Origin: Pseudomonas protegens
GTDB taxonomy: Bacteria; Pseudomonadota; Gammaproteobacteria; Pseudomonadales; Pseudomonadaceae
DNA length: 64,000 nt
NCBI RefSeq assembly: GCF_013407925.2
Contig: NZ_CP060201.1
Coordinates: forward strand, 4,263,001 to 4,327,000
Direction: 5' to 3'
The notes under the pieces are model-generated. The model was not told the DNA's origin. It searched no databases and saw only the letters and a list, made by a program, of their open reading frames with translations. Positions 32,726-42,462 of the stretch are shown here, one piece after another. Made by a program: the position numbers and the translations under genes. Position 1 is the stretch's first letter. The number at the start of each line of letters is the position of its first letter.

Positions 32726-33127
32726 ATGCGCAGATCCAACCAAGGTTTTACCCTGATCGAAATCATGATCGTGATTGCGATCATAGGTCTGGTCCTGACC
32801 TTGAGCCTTCCCAGCATCACCGAACACTTGAAGAAGCCCCATCGCAGTGAAATCGCTGCGTTGCTGACCGAGCAGGCACAGCAGCTCGAACGCCACTTTT
32901 CCAAAGCCGGGGTCTACAGCAACGCCGCCGACCTGAGTGCCGGCAACGATTACTACAGCATCACCCCGACCCTGACCGACACCGGCTTCTCGCTGACCGC
33001 AACACCCAAGGCCGATACGCTGATGGCGGGGGACAAATGCGGCAGTTTCAGCATCGATCAAACCGGTGCCACCAGCGTCAGCGGTCAGGCCGAAGGGCTG
33101 AAGGCCAAGGACTGCTGGGGGCGTTGA
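32726..33127 (+). CDS. pilE: Type IV pilus minor pilin PilE
   Basis: 133 residues. Leader MRRSNQG|FTLIEIMIVIAIIGLVLTLSLPSITEHLKKPHRSE with Gly-1, Phe+1 and Glu+5. The C-terminal Cys pair (DKCGSFS...KDCWG) forms the usual pilin disulfide loop. Last gene of the minor pilin cluster. The ATG at 32726 fits better than an in-frame TTG two codons earlier. Confidence 0.9.
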   Translation: MRRSNQGFTLIEIMIVIAIIGLVLTLSLPSITEHLKKPHRSEIAALLTEQAQQLERHFSKAGVYSNAADLSAGNDYYSITPTLTDTGFSLTATPKADTLMAGDKCGSFSIDQTGATSVSGQAEGLKAKDCWGR

Positions 33128-33182
33128 TCACGGGTTTCGGGGGCTGCGGCGCCCACTGTCTTTCTCTTGAATGGATCTGACT

Positions 33183-34283
33183 ATGGTTGAGCAACAGCAA
33201 GTGCTGGTGGTGGGCGGCGGCGTGATTGGCCTGCTCACGGCCTTCAATCTGGCGTCCCGGGGCCAGCAGGTACGACTTGTGGAGCGCTCGGAACTGGGGC
33301 GTGAGTCGTCCTGGGCCGGTGGCGGGATCGTCTCGCCACTGTATCCCTGGCGCTACAGCCCGGCGGTCACGGCCTTGGCCCACTGGTCCCAGGACTTTTA
33401 TCCACAGCTGGCGCAGCAACTGTTGAGCGCCACCGGGATCGATCCCGAGGTCCATACCACCGGGCTCTACTGGCTGGACCTCGAAGATCAGGCCCAGGCG
33501 CTGGAGTGGGCGCAACGTGAGGGTCGCCCCTTGAGTGCCGTGGATATTTCGGCGGTGCATGACGGGGTGCCAGTGCTGGGCGCCGGCTACCAGCGGGCGA
33601 TCTACATGGCCAATGTGGCCAATGTGCGTAACCCGCGCCTGGTCAAATCCCTCAAGGCGGCCTTGCAGGCCTTGCCCAATGTGCGGATTGACGAGCACTG
33701 CGCGGTCAGTGGTTTTATCCGCGAAGGCCAGCGCGTGGCAGGGGTGCATAGCTCGCTCGGAGAGATTCGCGCCGATCAGGTGGTGCTTTGCGCCGGTGCC
33801 TGGAGTGGCGAGTTGCTCGCAAGCCTGGGGCTGGAGCTGCCCGTGGAGCCGGTCAAAGGGCAGATGATCCTCTACAAGTGCGCCGCCGATTTCCTGTCCT
33901 GCATGGTTCTGGCCAAGGGGCGTTATGCCATCCCTCGCCGTGACGGTCATATCCTGGTGGGCAGCACCCTGGAGCATGAAGGCTTCGACAAGACCCCAAC
34001 CGCCTCGGCATTGGAAAGCCTCAAGGCCTCGGCCGTCGAGCTGATCCCGGCCTTGGCGGATGCCGAGGTGTTCGGGCATTGGGCCGGGCTGCGACCCGGC
34101 TCACCCGAGGGGATTCCCTACATCGGACCGGTTCCCGGGTTTGCCGGCCTGTGGCTCAACTGCGGGCATTACCGCAACGGTCTGGTGCTGGCACCGGCTT
34201 CCTGCCGGTTGTTCTGCGACCTGCTGCTGGGGCAGGCGCCGATTATCGATCCGACGCCTTATGCCCCGGCAGGGCGGGTCTAG
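33183..34283 (+). CDS. thiO: Glycine oxidase ThiO-type FAD oxidoreductase
   Basis: 366 residues. N-terminal FAD Rossmann motif VLVVGGGVIGLLTAFNLASRG, the SSWAGGGIVSPLYPWRY substrate region and a C-terminal HWAGLRPGSPEGIPYIGPVPG loop. DAO family; glycine oxidase makes iminoglycine for the thiamine thiazole. Another amine-oxidising DAO enzyme is possible. An ATG four codons upstream is an alternative. The stop overlaps the convergent pilR stop in CTAG. Confidence 0.86.
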   Translation: MVEQQQVLVVGGGVIGLLTAFNLASRGQQVRLVERSELGRESSWAGGGIVSPLYPWRYSPAVTALAHWSQDFYPQLAQQLLSATGIDPEVHTTGLYWLDLEDQAQALEWAQREGRPLSAVDISAVHDGVPVLGAGYQRAIYMANVANVRNPRLVKSLKAALQALPNVRIDEHCAVSGFIREGQRVAGVHSSLGEIRADQVVLCAGAWSGELLASLGLELPVEPVKGQMILYKCAADFLSCMVLAKGRYAIPRRDGHILVGSTLEHEGFDKTPTASALESLKASAVELIPALADAEVFGHWAGLRPGSPEGIPYIGPVPGFAGLWLNCGHYRNGLVLAPASCRLFCDLLLGQAPIIDPTPYAPAGRV

Positions 34284-35608
34284 TCCAGTCCGAGCTTCTT
34301 CATGCGATAGCGCATTGAGCGCAGCGACAGGCTCAACCGCCGGGCCGCCTCCGTGCGGTTCCAGCGGGTTTGCTCCAGGGTCTGCAGCAGCAACTGGCGC
34401 TCCACCTGCTGCAGATGCCGCGCCAGATCGAGGTGGGGGAGGGGCCCGGGCGCGAGCTCGTCGTCGGGTTCGGGGGCCGGTAAATTCAGGTCCGCCACCT
34501 CGATCCACGGACTCTCGCAAAGGGCCAGGGCCCGCTCCAGCAGGTTCTCCAGCTCACGCACATTGCCGGGAAAGTCGTAGCGCTCCAGGGCTTGCAGCGC
34601 TTGCGGGCGCAACTCTAGGGCCGGCCGGTCACTGGTGGTGGCCAGACGCTGGAGGATGTGCCGCGCCAGTAGCCCGATGTCGTCCCGACGCTCGCGCAGG
34701 GCGGGAACCCGCAACTCGATGACATTCAGCCGATAAAACAGGTCCTGGCGGAAGCGTCCGGCTTGCACCTCGCTTTTCAGATCCTTGTGGGTCGCGCAGA
34801 GGATTCGCACATCCACCGCCTGTTCTTGCTGAGTGCCCACTGGACGCACCGACTTTTCCTGCAGGGCTCGCAGCAGTTTCACCTGCATGACCAGCGGCAG
34901 GTCGGCGATCTCGTCGAGGAACAGGGTGCCGCCATGAGCGGCCCGGAACAGTCCGGGCTGATCCATCAGCGCGCCGCTGAAGCTGCCCTTGCGGTGACCG
35001 AAAAACTCGCTCTCCATCAGTTCGTTGGGAATCGCCCCGCAGTTGACCGGGACAAAGGGCTGCGCGCCTCTGGGCCCGGACTGGTGGATCAATCGGGCGA
35101 CGCGTTCCTTGCCGCTGCCGGACTCGCCGCTGATATAGACCGGGGCGAGGCTGGCGGCCAGTTTGGCGATGTGCCGGCGCAGCATGACCATGGGCGGCGA
35201 ATCCCCCGGCAACTGCTCAGAGGCGTGAGTTGCAGCACAGGCGTGTTGTCGTTTCAGAGCTGTGGCCACCCAGTCCCGCAGGCGCTTGAGGTCCAGAGGC
35301 TTTGGCAATAGGTCGCAGGTTCCACCATTCAGGGCGCTGGTTGGCGCGCCGGCCTCGTGGCTGAGCAGGGCCACCGGCAGTTGGGGATGGTGCCGGCGGA
35401 TATGCTGCAGCAGTTCCAGGCCGCTGCCGTCCGGCAGATGCAGATCGGTCAGGCACAGGTCGAAATGCTCCCGGGCCAGGTGGCTGCGGGCTTCCTGCAG
35501 GCTGCGGGCGCTTTGGGTGTGCAGACGCATGCGGCCCAGGGTGATCTCCAGCACGGAGCGGATTTCCCTGGTCTCATCGACCACCAGCGCTCTGTGCTGT
35601 GGATTCAT
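34280..35608 (-). CDS. pilR: Sigma-54-dependent response regulator PilR
   Basis: 442 residues. Receiver domain 1-120 with acidic pocket VVDETRE, phosphorylation Asp in LTDLHLPDGSG and Lys in PKPLDL. AAA+ domain with GESGSGKERVA (Walker A), the sigma-54 contact loop GSFSGA (family norm GSFTGA) and GGTLFLDEIADLP (Walker B). C-terminal Fis-type HTH ends TRWNRTEAARRLSLSLRSMRYRMKKLGLD, very like PilR. It activates pilA from a -24/-12 promoter, and such a promoter exists at 62191. The partner kinase PilS, normally adjacent, is absent here. Confidence 0.9.
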   Translation of the reverse strand: MNPQHRALVVDETREIRSVLEITLGRMRLHTQSARSLQEARSHLAREHFDLCLTDLHLPDGSGLELLQHIRRHHPQLPVALLSHEAGAPTSALNGGTCDLLPKPLDLKRLRDWVATALKRQHACAATHASEQLPGDSPPMVMLRRHIAKLAASLAPVYISGESGSGKERVARLIHQSGPRGAQPFVPVNCGAIPNELMESEFFGHRKGSFSGALMDQPGLFRAAHGGTLFLDEIADLPLVMQVKLLRALQEKSVRPVGTQQEQAVDVRILCATHKDLKSEVQAGRFRQDLFYRLNVIELRVPALRERRDDIGLLARHILQRLATTSDRPALELRPQALQALERYDFPGNVRELENLLERALALCESPWIEVADLNLPAPEPDDELAPGPLPHLDLARHLQQVERQLLLQTLEQTRWNRTEAARRLSLSLRSMRYRMKKLGLD

Positions 35609-35831
35609 GGCGGCGGCCGTCTTCCTCAGGGAGTGAACAGCGGGTGACAGCGCTCGTGCTGTAGGCGAGAGATGAAGTCTAGGCCGGTGGGGAGGCCCGC
35701 GCAGGGGCTTGGGCGACGGTTATTTTGTCGCCAGTTGTTTGGGGTGTGGTCGCCAGTCTGGGGCTGGCAGGGCAAGGGCTCGGGAAGCGGGTGCCGGGAA
35801 TGGCCATGCACTTGAGCCCTTGTCGGTGCAG

Positions 35832-36065
35832 TCAGCGGTCCTGGCGAGCGGGGCCTTGTTCCAGATGTGCCTGGCTGCAGTACCACTGTTGCGACAGGCT
35901 CAGCGCTCGATCCTGAGGCAGGTGCACTCCGCAATGGGCACAGCGCACCATCGGGGTAGTGGCCGGTTCGTTGGGACTGCGGGGTGTGGCCGCTGGGCGC
36001 TTGAACTTGCGCCAGAACCATACCGCAGCGGCAATCAGGGCGATCCAGAACAGTAGACGAAGCAT
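35832..36065 (-). CDS. PP0621-family small membrane protein
   Basis: 77 residues: an N-terminal membrane helix (MLRLLFWIALIAAAVWFWRKFKR), a Pro-rich linker, then a zinc-finger-like CAHCGVHLPQ...WYCSQAH with C-x2-C and C-x3-H spacing. Role unknown; it commonly lies between pil regulators and bamD in Pseudomonas. The 222 bases between it and pilR contain no gene. Confidence 0.8.
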   Translation of the reverse strand: MLRLLFWIALIAAAVWFWRKFKRPAATPRSPNEPATTPMVRCAHCGVHLPQDRALSLSQQWYCSQAHLEQGPARQDR

Positions 36066-36147
36066 GGTGACCCGCTTTGTGGGGGATAGAGGCGGCAGTT
36101 TAGCCAAGCGCCTGGCAGGCGCACAGGCCCATGAAGTGCCGGGCATG

Positions 36148-36175
36148 AAAAAGGGAGACTTGAAGTCTCCCTTTA
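36148..36175 (-). terminator. Intrinsic terminator of bamD
   Basis: AAGGGAGACT pairs with AGTCTCCCTT around TGA; on the minus strand it runs into CCCTTTTTC. It lies just after the bamD stop. Confidence 0.88.
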
Positions 36176-36191
36176 TTGACTGCGATGGCGG

Positions 36192-37214
36192 TCAGTCGAA
36201 CACGCCGAAGGTCATGTAGCTGAACCAGGAGCGGTCGCTGTTGTTGCCAGCGGCCTCGTGCTTTTCTTCCTCGACCGCATCGCCGTTGCTGTCTTTAGGC
36301 TTGAGCTCCGACGGGATCGCGTCCTTGGCGTCCTGGTACTGCTTCATCACGTCCTGGTTGGCGCGGGTTTCTCCCGGCGGCAGCGGTGGACGGGACTCGA
36401 TCAGGCCCAGGGTGGCCTTGCTCAGCCACGAGCGGTTGTCGGCTTCAGCCACGCGCGGTACGAACTGACCGTCCACCAGGCTTGGGTGGTTCGGGTAGTT
36501 GAGCTTGAGGGTTTCCAGGCTGGTGGCGGCCAGCTCGTCCAGATGCAGGCGCTGGTAGGCTTCGGTCATCACCGCCAGGCCATCACCCACGGAAGGGGTT
36601 TCCTGGAAGTTTTCCACGACGTAGCGGCCACGGTTGGCAGCGGCGACATAGGCCTGACGGGTCAGGTAGTAGTCGGCCACGTGGATTTCGTAGGCGGCCA
36701 GCAGGTTGCGCAGGTAGATCATGCGCTGCTTGGCGTCCGGGGCGTAGCGGCTGTTGGGGAAGCGGCTGGTGAGCTGGGCGAACTCGTTGTAGGAGTCGCG
36801 GGCGGCACCCGGGTCACGCTTGGTCATGTCCAGAGGCAGGAAGCGCGCCAGCAGGCCGACGTCCTGGTCGAACGAGGTCAGGCCCTTGAGGTAGTAGGCG
36901 TAGTCGACGTTCGGGTGTTGGGGATGCAGGCGAATGAAGCGCTCGGCGGCGGACTTGGCGGCCTCGGGCTCGGCATTCTTGTAGTTGGCGTAGATCAGCT
37001 CGAGCTGTGCCTGATCGGCGTAGCGACCAAAGGGATAGCGCGATTCCAGGGCCTTGAGCTTGGCGGTGGCGCTGGTATAGCTGTGGTTGTCCAGGTCGGT
37101 CTGCGCCTGCTGGTACAACTCGACTTCGCTCAGGTTTTCGTCAACGACTTCCTTCGATGAGCAAGCAGCGGTCAGTGCGAGGATGGCGATCAGCAGCAGG
37201 TGTTTCACTTGCAT
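36192..37214 (-). CDS. bamD: Outer-membrane assembly lipoprotein BamD
   Basis: 340 residues with a lipoprotein signal ([20 protein letters not shown]). TPR-like helical repeats follow ([47 protein letters not shown]). BamD anchors BamA in the outer-membrane protein insertion machine. The C-terminal 60 residues ([12 protein letters not shown]... [17 protein letters not shown]) extend past the E. coli protein (245 aa) as usual in Pseudomonas; the two RSWxS-type motifs are notable. Divergent from rluD. Confidence 0.94.
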   Translation of the reverse strand: MQVKHLLLIAILALTAACSSKEVVDENLSEVELYQQAQTDLDNHSYTSATAKLKALESRYPFGRYADQAQLELIYANYKNAEPEAAKSAAERFIRLHPQHPNVDYAYYLKGLTSFDQDVGLLARFLPLDMTKRDPGAARDSYNEFAQLTSRFPNSRYAPDAKQRMIYLRNLLAAYEIHVADYYLTRQAYVAAANRGRYVVENFQETPSVGDGLAVMTEAYQRLHLDELAATSLETLKLNYPNHPSLVDGQFVPRVAEADNRSWLSKATLGLIESRPPLPPGETRANQDVMKQYQDAKDAIPSELKPKDSNGDAVEEEKHEAAGNNSDRSWFSYMTFGVFD

Positions 37215-37364
37215 GGCGGCTTGCGTCCCTATGACGGCCGCTGTCTTGGGCGGGGCCGTCCTGTTATGATGAGCGCCCCGTTGAAAGCCTCGGGGCAAAA
37301 GACGCCGTATTTAACCACAAGCGCGCAGCCGAAACCAAAGGCTGTGCCGACGCCCAGTCCGAGC

Positions 37365-38327
37365 ATGTCCGATAAAATTGAACTTCGCGCAGAGGTGCCG
37401 TCCGAACTGGGCGGTCAACGCCTCGATCAAGTCGCCGCCCAACTATTCGCTGAGCATTCGCGCTCGCGCCTTTCCGCCTGGATCAAAGACGGCCGCCTGA
37501 CTGTGGACGGAGCGGTGATCCGCCCGCGGGACATCGTGCACGGCGGTGCCGTACTCGAGCTGACCGCCGAGCAGGAGGCCCAGGGCGAGTGGATCGCCCA
37601 GGACATCGAGCTGGACATCGTCTACGAGGACGACGACATCCTGGTGATCAACAAGCCCGCGGGCCTGGTGGTGCACCCGGCTGCCGGCCATGCTGATGGC
37701 ACCTTGCTCAATGCTTTGCTGCATCACGTTCCCGACATTATCAATGTGCCTCGGGCCGGTATCGTCCATCGCCTGGACAAGGACACCACCGGCCTGATGG
37801 TGGTGGCCAAGACCATCCAGGCGCAGACCCAGCTGGTCGCCCAGCTGCAGAGCCGCAGCGTCAGCCGCATCTATGAATGCATCGTGATTGGCGTAGTGAC
37901 CGCCGGCGGCAAGATCAACGCGCCCATCGGTCGTCACGGCCAGCAGCGCCAGCGCATGGCGGTGATGGAAGGCGGCAAGCAGGCCGTCAGCCACTATCGG
38001 GTACTGGAGCGTTTCCGTTCCCACACCCACGTGCGGGTCAAGCTGGAAACCGGTCGTACCCACCAGATCCGCGTGCACATGGCCCATATCAACTTCCCGT
38101 TGGTGGGCGATCCGGCCTATGGCGGTCGTTTCCGCATTCCGCCGGCAGCCAGCCAGACCATGGTCGAGTCGCTGAAAAACTTCCCGCGCCAGGCCCTGCA
38201 TGCCCGTTTCCTGGAGCTGGACCATCCGACCACCGGTGAACGCATGAGCTGGGAGTCGCCGTTGCCGGATGACTTCGTCTGGTTGTTGTCGCTGCTCAAG
38301 CAAGACCGTGAGGCGTTTGTCGGATGA
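37365..38327 (+). CDS. rluD: 23S rRNA pseudouridine(1911/1915/1917) synthase RluD
   Basis: 320 residues. N-terminal S4 RNA-binding domain (GQRLDQVAAQLFAEHSRSRLSAWIKDGRLTVDG) and the catalytic motif HRLDKDTTGLMVVAKT. C-terminal VKLETGRTHQIRVHMA and GDPAYGGR are conserved. It modifies helix 69 of 23S rRNA. The ATG at 37365 gives MSDKIELRAEV. The stop overlaps the pgeF start (ATGA). Confidence 0.95.
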   Translation: MSDKIELRAEVPSELGGQRLDQVAAQLFAEHSRSRLSAWIKDGRLTVDGAVIRPRDIVHGGAVLELTAEQEAQGEWIAQDIELDIVYEDDDILVINKPAGLVVHPAAGHADGTLLNALLHHVPDIINVPRAGIVHRLDKDTTGLMVVAKTIQAQTQLVAQLQSRSVSRIYECIVIGVVTAGGKINAPIGRHGQQRQRMAVMEGGKQAVSHYRVLERFRSHTHVRVKLETGRTHQIRVHMAHINFPLVGDPAYGGRFRIPPAASQTMVESLKNFPRQALHARFLELDHPTTGERMSWESPLPDDFVWLLSLLKQDREAFVG

Positions 38328-39049
38328 GTGACTGGCTGATGCCTGACTGGCCCGCGCCGGCCGGGGTCAAAGCCTGTGTCACCACCCGCAGCGGCGGCGT
38401 CAGCCTGGCGCCGTTCGACAGCCTCAATCTGGGCGATCACGTTGAAGACCAACCTGAAGCGGTGGCCGAAAACCGGCGGCGCCTGACCGCGCGTTTCGAT
38501 ATTGCGCCGGCCTGGTTGCAACAGGTGCATGGGATAGCCGTGGCCCACGCTGATCCTTCGGTGGTGGCGACGGCCGATGCCAGTTGGTCCGCCACTCCGG
38601 GCATCGCCTGTGCGGTGATGACGGCCGACTGTCTGCCGGCGCTGTTCTGCAACCGAAGCGGAACCCGGGTTGCGGCGGCTCACGCCGGTTGGCGCGGGCT
38701 GGCGGCCGGTGTGCTGGAAGCCACCCTCGACAGCCTGGATGCTGCACCCGCCGAGGTGCTGGTATGGCTGGGCCCTGCTATTGGCCCTGAGCGTTTTGAG
38801 GTCGGGGCGGAAGTGCGCGAAGCCTTCGTCAGCCAGTTGGCGGCCACCGAGCAAGCCTTTGTGCCGAGCGTCAATGCCGGCCGCTTCATGGCCGACATCT
38901 ACCAGCTGGCGCGCCTGCGCCTGGCGGCCCGTGGAGTGACGGCGGTCTATGGTGGCGGCTACTGCACCGTGACCGATCCACGCTTCTTCTCTTACCGACG
39001 CAGTCCGCGTACCGGACGTTTTGCCTCCCTTATCTGGCTTGAGCGCTAG
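38324..39049 (+). CDS. pgeF: Peptidoglycan editing factor PgeF (YfiH family)
   Basis: 241 residues. The YfiH/LACC1 family motifs are CAVMTADCLPALFC, AAAHAGWRGLAAGV and YGGGYCTVTDPRFFSYRR, holding the metal-binding Cys and His. The family includes a copper- or zinc-dependent purine nucleoside enzyme and prevents wrong amino acids in peptidoglycan stems. Translationally coupled to rluD. Confidence 0.92.
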   Translation: MSDWLMPDWPAPAGVKACVTTRSGGVSLAPFDSLNLGDHVEDQPEAVAENRRRLTARFDIAPAWLQQVHGIAVAHADPSVVATADASWSATPGIACAVMTADCLPALFCNRSGTRVAAAHAGWRGLAAGVLEATLDSLDAAPAEVLVWLGPAIGPERFEVGAEVREAFVSQLAATEQAFVPSVNAGRFMADIYQLARLRLAARGVTAVYGGGYCTVTDPRFFSYRRSPRTGRFASLIWLER

Positions 39050-39079
39050 ACTAGTCTGACTTGCGTCAAGCAGCCGGCG

Positions 39080-39107
39080 CTTGAATCTCCCAGAATCGAC
39101 CGCATCT
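39080..39107 (+). promoter_or_regulatory. Sigma-32 (RpoH) promoter of clpB
   Basis: CTTGAAT (39080-39086) and CCGCATCT (39100-39107) are 13 bases apart. The heat-shock consensus is CTTGAAA and CCCCATNT, so each element differs at one base. It ends about 72 bases before clpB. Confidence 0.8.
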
Positions 39108-39179
39108 AGAGATACATCTGGCAGGTTTCTCTATTTAGGTGTGTCCATCGCTCCGGCCTGCTCAAAAGGAAGGTGACTA

Positions 39180-41744
39180 ATGCGTATAGACCGATTAACC
39201 AGCAAGCTTCAGCTGGCCTTATCCGATTCACAATCTCTGGCGGTTGGCCTGGATCATCCGGCCATCGAGCCAGCGCACCTGATGCAGGCTCTGCTTGAAC
39301 AGCAGGGCGGTTCGATCAAGCCCTTACTGATGCAAGTGGGCTTCGACGTCAACAGCCTGCGCAAGGAATTGAGCAAAGAGCTCGATAAACTGCCGAAAAT
39401 CCAGAACCCCACGGGCGACGTCAACATGTCCCAGGATCTGGCGCGCCTGCTCAACCAGGCCGATCGCCTGGCGCAGCAGAAAGGCGATCAGTTCATTTCC
39501 AGTGAACTGGTGCTGCTGGCGGCCATGGATGAAAACAGCAAGCTCGGCAAACTGCTGCTGGGCCAGGGCGTGAGCAAGAAGGCCCTGGAGAACGCCATCA
39601 ACAACCTGCGCGGCGGCGAGGCGGTCAATGACGCCAACGTCGAAGAGTCGCGTCAGGCCCTGGACAAATACACCGTGGACCTGACCAAGCGCGCCGAAGA
39701 AGGCAAGCTCGATCCGGTGATTGGCCGTGACGACGAAATTCGCCGGACCATCCAGGTGCTGCAGCGTCGTACCAAGAACAACCCGGTGCTGATTGGTGAG
39801 CCTGGCGTCGGCAAGACCGCCATCGCCGAAGGCCTGGCCCAGCGGATCATCAATGGTGAAGTGCCCGATGGCCTGAAAGGCAAGCGTCTGCTGTCCCTGG
39901 ACATGGGGGCACTGATTGCTGGTGCCAAGTACCGTGGCGAGTTCGAAGAGCGCCTGAAATCCCTGCTCAATGAACTGTCGAAACAGGAAGGTCAGATCAT
40001 TCTGTTCATCGACGAGCTGCATACCATGGTCGGCGCCGGTAAGGGCGAAGGCTCCATGGATGCGGGCAACATGCTCAAGCCGGCATTGGCCCGTGGTGAG
40101 TTGCACTGCGTAGGTGCGACCACGCTCAACGAGTACCGCCAATATATAGAGAAGGATGCGGCCCTCGAACGGCGCTTCCAGAAAGTGCTGGTGGACGAGC
40201 CGAGCGAGGAAGACACCATCGCCATCCTGCGTGGCCTGAAAGAGCGCTACGAGGTGCACCACAAGGTGGCGATCACCGACGGCGCGATCATCGCCGCGGC
40301 CAAGCTCAGCCATCGTTACATCACCGATCGGCAACTGCCGGACAAGGCCATCGACCTGATCGACGAGGCCGCCAGCCGTATCCGCATGGAGATCGACTCC
40401 AAGCCGGAAGTGCTGGACCGTCTGGAGCGGCGTCTGATTCAGCTCAAGGTTGAATCCCAGGCCCTGAAGAAAGAAGACGATGAGGCGGCGATCAAGCGCC
40501 TGGAAAAACTCCAGGAAGAGATTGTCCGCCTGGAGCGTGAATACGCTGACCTGGAAGAAGTCTGGACCTCGGAGAAAGCCGAAGTGCAGGGTTCCGCACA
40601 GATCCAGCAGAAGATCGAGCAGTCGCGTCAGGAGCTGGAAGCGGCTCGACGCAAAGGCGATCTCAATCGCATGGCCGAGTTGCAGTACGGGGTGATCCCC
40701 GATCTGGAGCGCAGCCTGCAGATGGTCGATCAGCACGGCCACAGTGAGAACCAGTTGCTGCGCAGCAAGGTCACCGAGGAAGAAATTGCCGAAGTGGTGT
40801 CCAAGTGGACCGGCATCCCGGTGTCGAAAATGCTCGAAGGCGAGCGCGACAAGCTGTTGAAGATGGAAAGCCTGCTGCATCAACGGGTGATCGGTCAGAA
40901 CGAAGCCGTGGTGGCGGTATCCAACGCGGTACGCCGCTCTCGGGCCGGTTTGTCCGACCCGAATCGTCCCAGCGGCTCGTTCATGTTCCTCGGCCCAACC
41001 GGTGTGGGTAAGACCGAACTGTGCAAGGCTCTGGCGGAATTCCTCTTCGACACCGAAGAGGCCATGGTGCGGATCGATATGTCCGAGTTCATGGAGAAAC
41101 ATTCCGTGGCTCGCCTGATCGGTGCGCCACCGGGCTATGTCGGTTATGAAGAGGGCGGCTACCTGACCGAAGCCGTGCGTCGCAAGCCGTACTCGGTGAT
41201 CCTGCTGGACGAAGTCGAGAAGGCGCACCCGGATGTGTTCAACATCCTGCTGCAGGTGCTGGAAGATGGTCGCCTGACGGACAGCCACGGCCGTACCGTG
41301 GACTTCCGCAACACGGTGATTGTCATGACGTCCAACCTGGGCTCGGCACAGATCCAGGAACTGGTGGGCGATCGTGAGGCACAGCGGGCAGCGGTGATGG
41401 ACGCGGTGTCCACCCACTTCCGGCCGGAATTCATCAACCGGGTCGACGAAGTGGTGATCTTCGAGCCTTTGGCACGGGATCAGATTGCTGGCATCACGCA
41501 GATCCAGCTGGGTCGCCTGCGCAGTCGTCTGGCGGAGCGCGACCTGAGCCTGGTATTGAGCGACGAGGCCTTGGACAAGCTGATCGCCGTGGGTTACGAC
41601 CCGGTGTATGGCGCGCGGCCGTTGAAGCGGGCGATTCAGCGCTGGATCGAAAACCCGTTGGCCCAGTTGATTCTGTCCGGTGGTTTCTTGCCGGGCGCTA
41701 CAGTCACCGCCTCGGTGCAGGACGACGAAATCGTCTTTGCCTGA
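39180..41744 (+). CDS. clpB: ATP-dependent disaggregase ClpB
   Basis: 854 residues. N-terminal Clp repeat domain, NBD1 with GEPGVGKT near 205, the ClpB middle coiled coil (about 410-520, charged: [39 protein letters not shown]) and NBD2 with GPTGVGKT near 603. The middle domain tells it from ClpA. Works with DnaK to dissolve protein aggregates. A heat-shock promoter lies upstream and a strong terminator follows. Confidence 0.98.
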   Translation: MRIDRLTSKLQLALSDSQSLAVGLDHPAIEPAHLMQALLEQQGGSIKPLLMQVGFDVNSLRKELSKELDKLPKIQNPTGDVNMSQDLARLLNQADRLAQQKGDQFISSELVLLAAMDENSKLGKLLLGQGVSKKALENAINNLRGGEAVNDANVEESRQALDKYTVDLTKRAEEGKLDPVIGRDDEIRRTIQVLQRRTKNNPVLIGEPGVGKTAIAEGLAQRIINGEVPDGLKGKRLLSLDMGALIAGAKYRGEFEERLKSLLNELSKQEGQIILFIDELHTMVGAGKGEGSMDAGNMLKPALARGELHCVGATTLNEYRQYIEKDAALERRFQKVLVDEPSEEDTIAILRGLKERYEVHHKVAITDGAIIAAAKLSHRYITDRQLPDKAIDLIDEAASRIRMEIDSKPEVLDRLERRLIQLKVESQALKKEDDEAAIKRLEKLQEEIVRLEREYADLEEVWTSEKAEVQGSAQIQQKIEQSRQELEAARRKGDLNRMAELQYGVIPDLERSLQMVDQHGHSENQLLRSKVTEEEIAEVVSKWTGIPVSKMLEGERDKLLKMESLLHQRVIGQNEAVVAVSNAVRRSRAGLSDPNRPSGSFMFLGPTGVGKTELCKALAEFLFDTEEAMVRIDMSEFMEKHSVARLIGAPPGYVGYEEGGYLTEAVRRKPYSVILLDEVEKAHPDVFNILLQVLEDGRLTDSHGRTVDFRNTVIVMTSNLGSAQIQELVGDREAQRAAVMDAVSTHFRPEFINRVDEVVIFEPLARDQIAGITQIQLGRLRSRLAERDLSLVLSDEALDKLIAVGYDPVYGARPLKRAIQRWIENPLAQLILSGGFLPGATVTASVQDDEIVFA

Positions 41745-41768
41745 ACCCTTGGTGGCCGGTGAGTAATG

Positions 41769-41796
41769 AGGCCTCGCGCGGCGAGGCCTTTTTTTC
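41769..41796 (+). terminator. Intrinsic terminator of clpB
   Basis: AGGCCTCGC pairs with GCGAGGCCT around GCG and runs into seven T residues. Confidence 0.93.
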
Positions 41797-41928
41797 ACTA
41801 GGGTGTTGAACTGTAAGGAAAAGGCTTGTAAAGTGCGCCCCGCAGTCAGTCACCTCCCAGGTTTTTTCTGATGTAGAAGAAACCGGCAATGAAGTCGCAA
41901 ATCATTGTCTTAAAAGCAATTTAAGGGG

Positions 41929-41956
41929 TTGACAGGTAGTTTGAAGATTGTAAAAT
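41929..41956 (+). promoter_or_regulatory. Sigma-70 promoter of the tRNA cluster
   Basis: TTGACA (41929-41934) and TAAAAT (41951-41956) with 16 bases between, followed by a GC-rich GCGCGCC, resembling stringently controlled stable-RNA promoters. Confidence 0.85.
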
Positions 41957-42038
41957 AGCGCGCCTCAGAGGCATGAACGTAGCGATACGGGAAAGCCGAA
42001 GAGGATGAGGTAAAAAGTTGTAACTTGAAATATGCAGT

Positions 42039-42114
42039 TCCGTGATAGCTCAGTCGGTAGAGCAAATGACTGTTAATCATTGGGTCCCAGGTTCGAGTCC
42101 TGGTCACGGAGCCA
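42039..42114 (+). tRNA. tRNA-Asn (GTT)
   Basis: 76 bases. Acceptor arms TCCGTGA and TCACGGA pair; D-arm AGCTCAGTCGGTAGAGC; anticodon loop CTGTTAA with GTT at 42072-42074; T-loop GGTTCGAGTCC. CCA is encoded. Confidence 0.97.
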
Positions 42115-42123
42115 ATTTCAAAT

Positions 42124-42200
42124 CGGGGTATAGCGCAGTCCGGTAGCGCGCCTGCTTTGGGAGCAGGATGTCAGGAGTTCGAATCCCCTTACCCCGACCA
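42124..42200 (+). tRNA. tRNA-Pro (TGG), copy 1
   Basis: 77 bases. CGGGGTA pairs with TACCCCG; anticodon stem CCTGC/GCAGG with loop TTTGGGA and TGG at 42158-42160; T-arm GTTCGAATCC; CCA encoded. Confidence 0.97.
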
Positions 42201-42205
42201 TTTTT

Positions 42206-42281
42206 GGGTCGTTAGCTCAGTTGGTAGAGCAGTTGGCTTTTAACCAATTGGTCGTAGGTTCGAATCCCACACGACCCACCA
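42206..42281 (+). tRNA. tRNA-Lys (TTT)
   Basis: 76 bases. GGGTCGT pairs with ACGACCC; anticodon loop CTTTTAA with TTT at 42239-42241; T-arm GGTTCGAATCC; CCA encoded. Confidence 0.97.
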
Positions 42282-42343
42282 TTTTTGAGACCAGTTCGCT
42301 GGAATCGAATCTTAAGATCAGACGCCAAAAGCTCTGTTCGCAG

Positions 42344-42372
42344 AAGGCGCCTTTTAAAGGTGCCTTTTTTTT
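42344..42372 (+). terminator. Intrinsic terminator after tRNA-Lys
   Basis: AAGGCGCCT pairs with AGGTGCCTT (one G-T) and is followed by a run of eight T residues. It separates the first three tRNAs from the second tRNA-Pro. Confidence 0.85.
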
Positions 42373-42374
42373 AC

Positions 42375-42451
42375 CGGGGTATAGCGCAGTCCGGTAGCGC
42401 GCCTGCTTTGGGAGCAGGATGTCAGGAGTTCGAATCCCCTTACCCCGACCA
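42375..42451 (+). tRNA. tRNA-Pro (TGG), copy 2
   Basis: 77 bases, identical to the copy at 42124 including CCA. It begins three bases after the T tract of the preceding terminator and has its own terminator after it, so it relies on read-through or an unseen promoter. Confidence 0.96.
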
Positions 42452-42462
42452 TATTCACGAAG

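Noticed and set aside
39324..41798. 824-codon minus-strand frame opposite clpB
   Set aside because: Antisense shadow of clpB; no ribosome site or recognisable domain.
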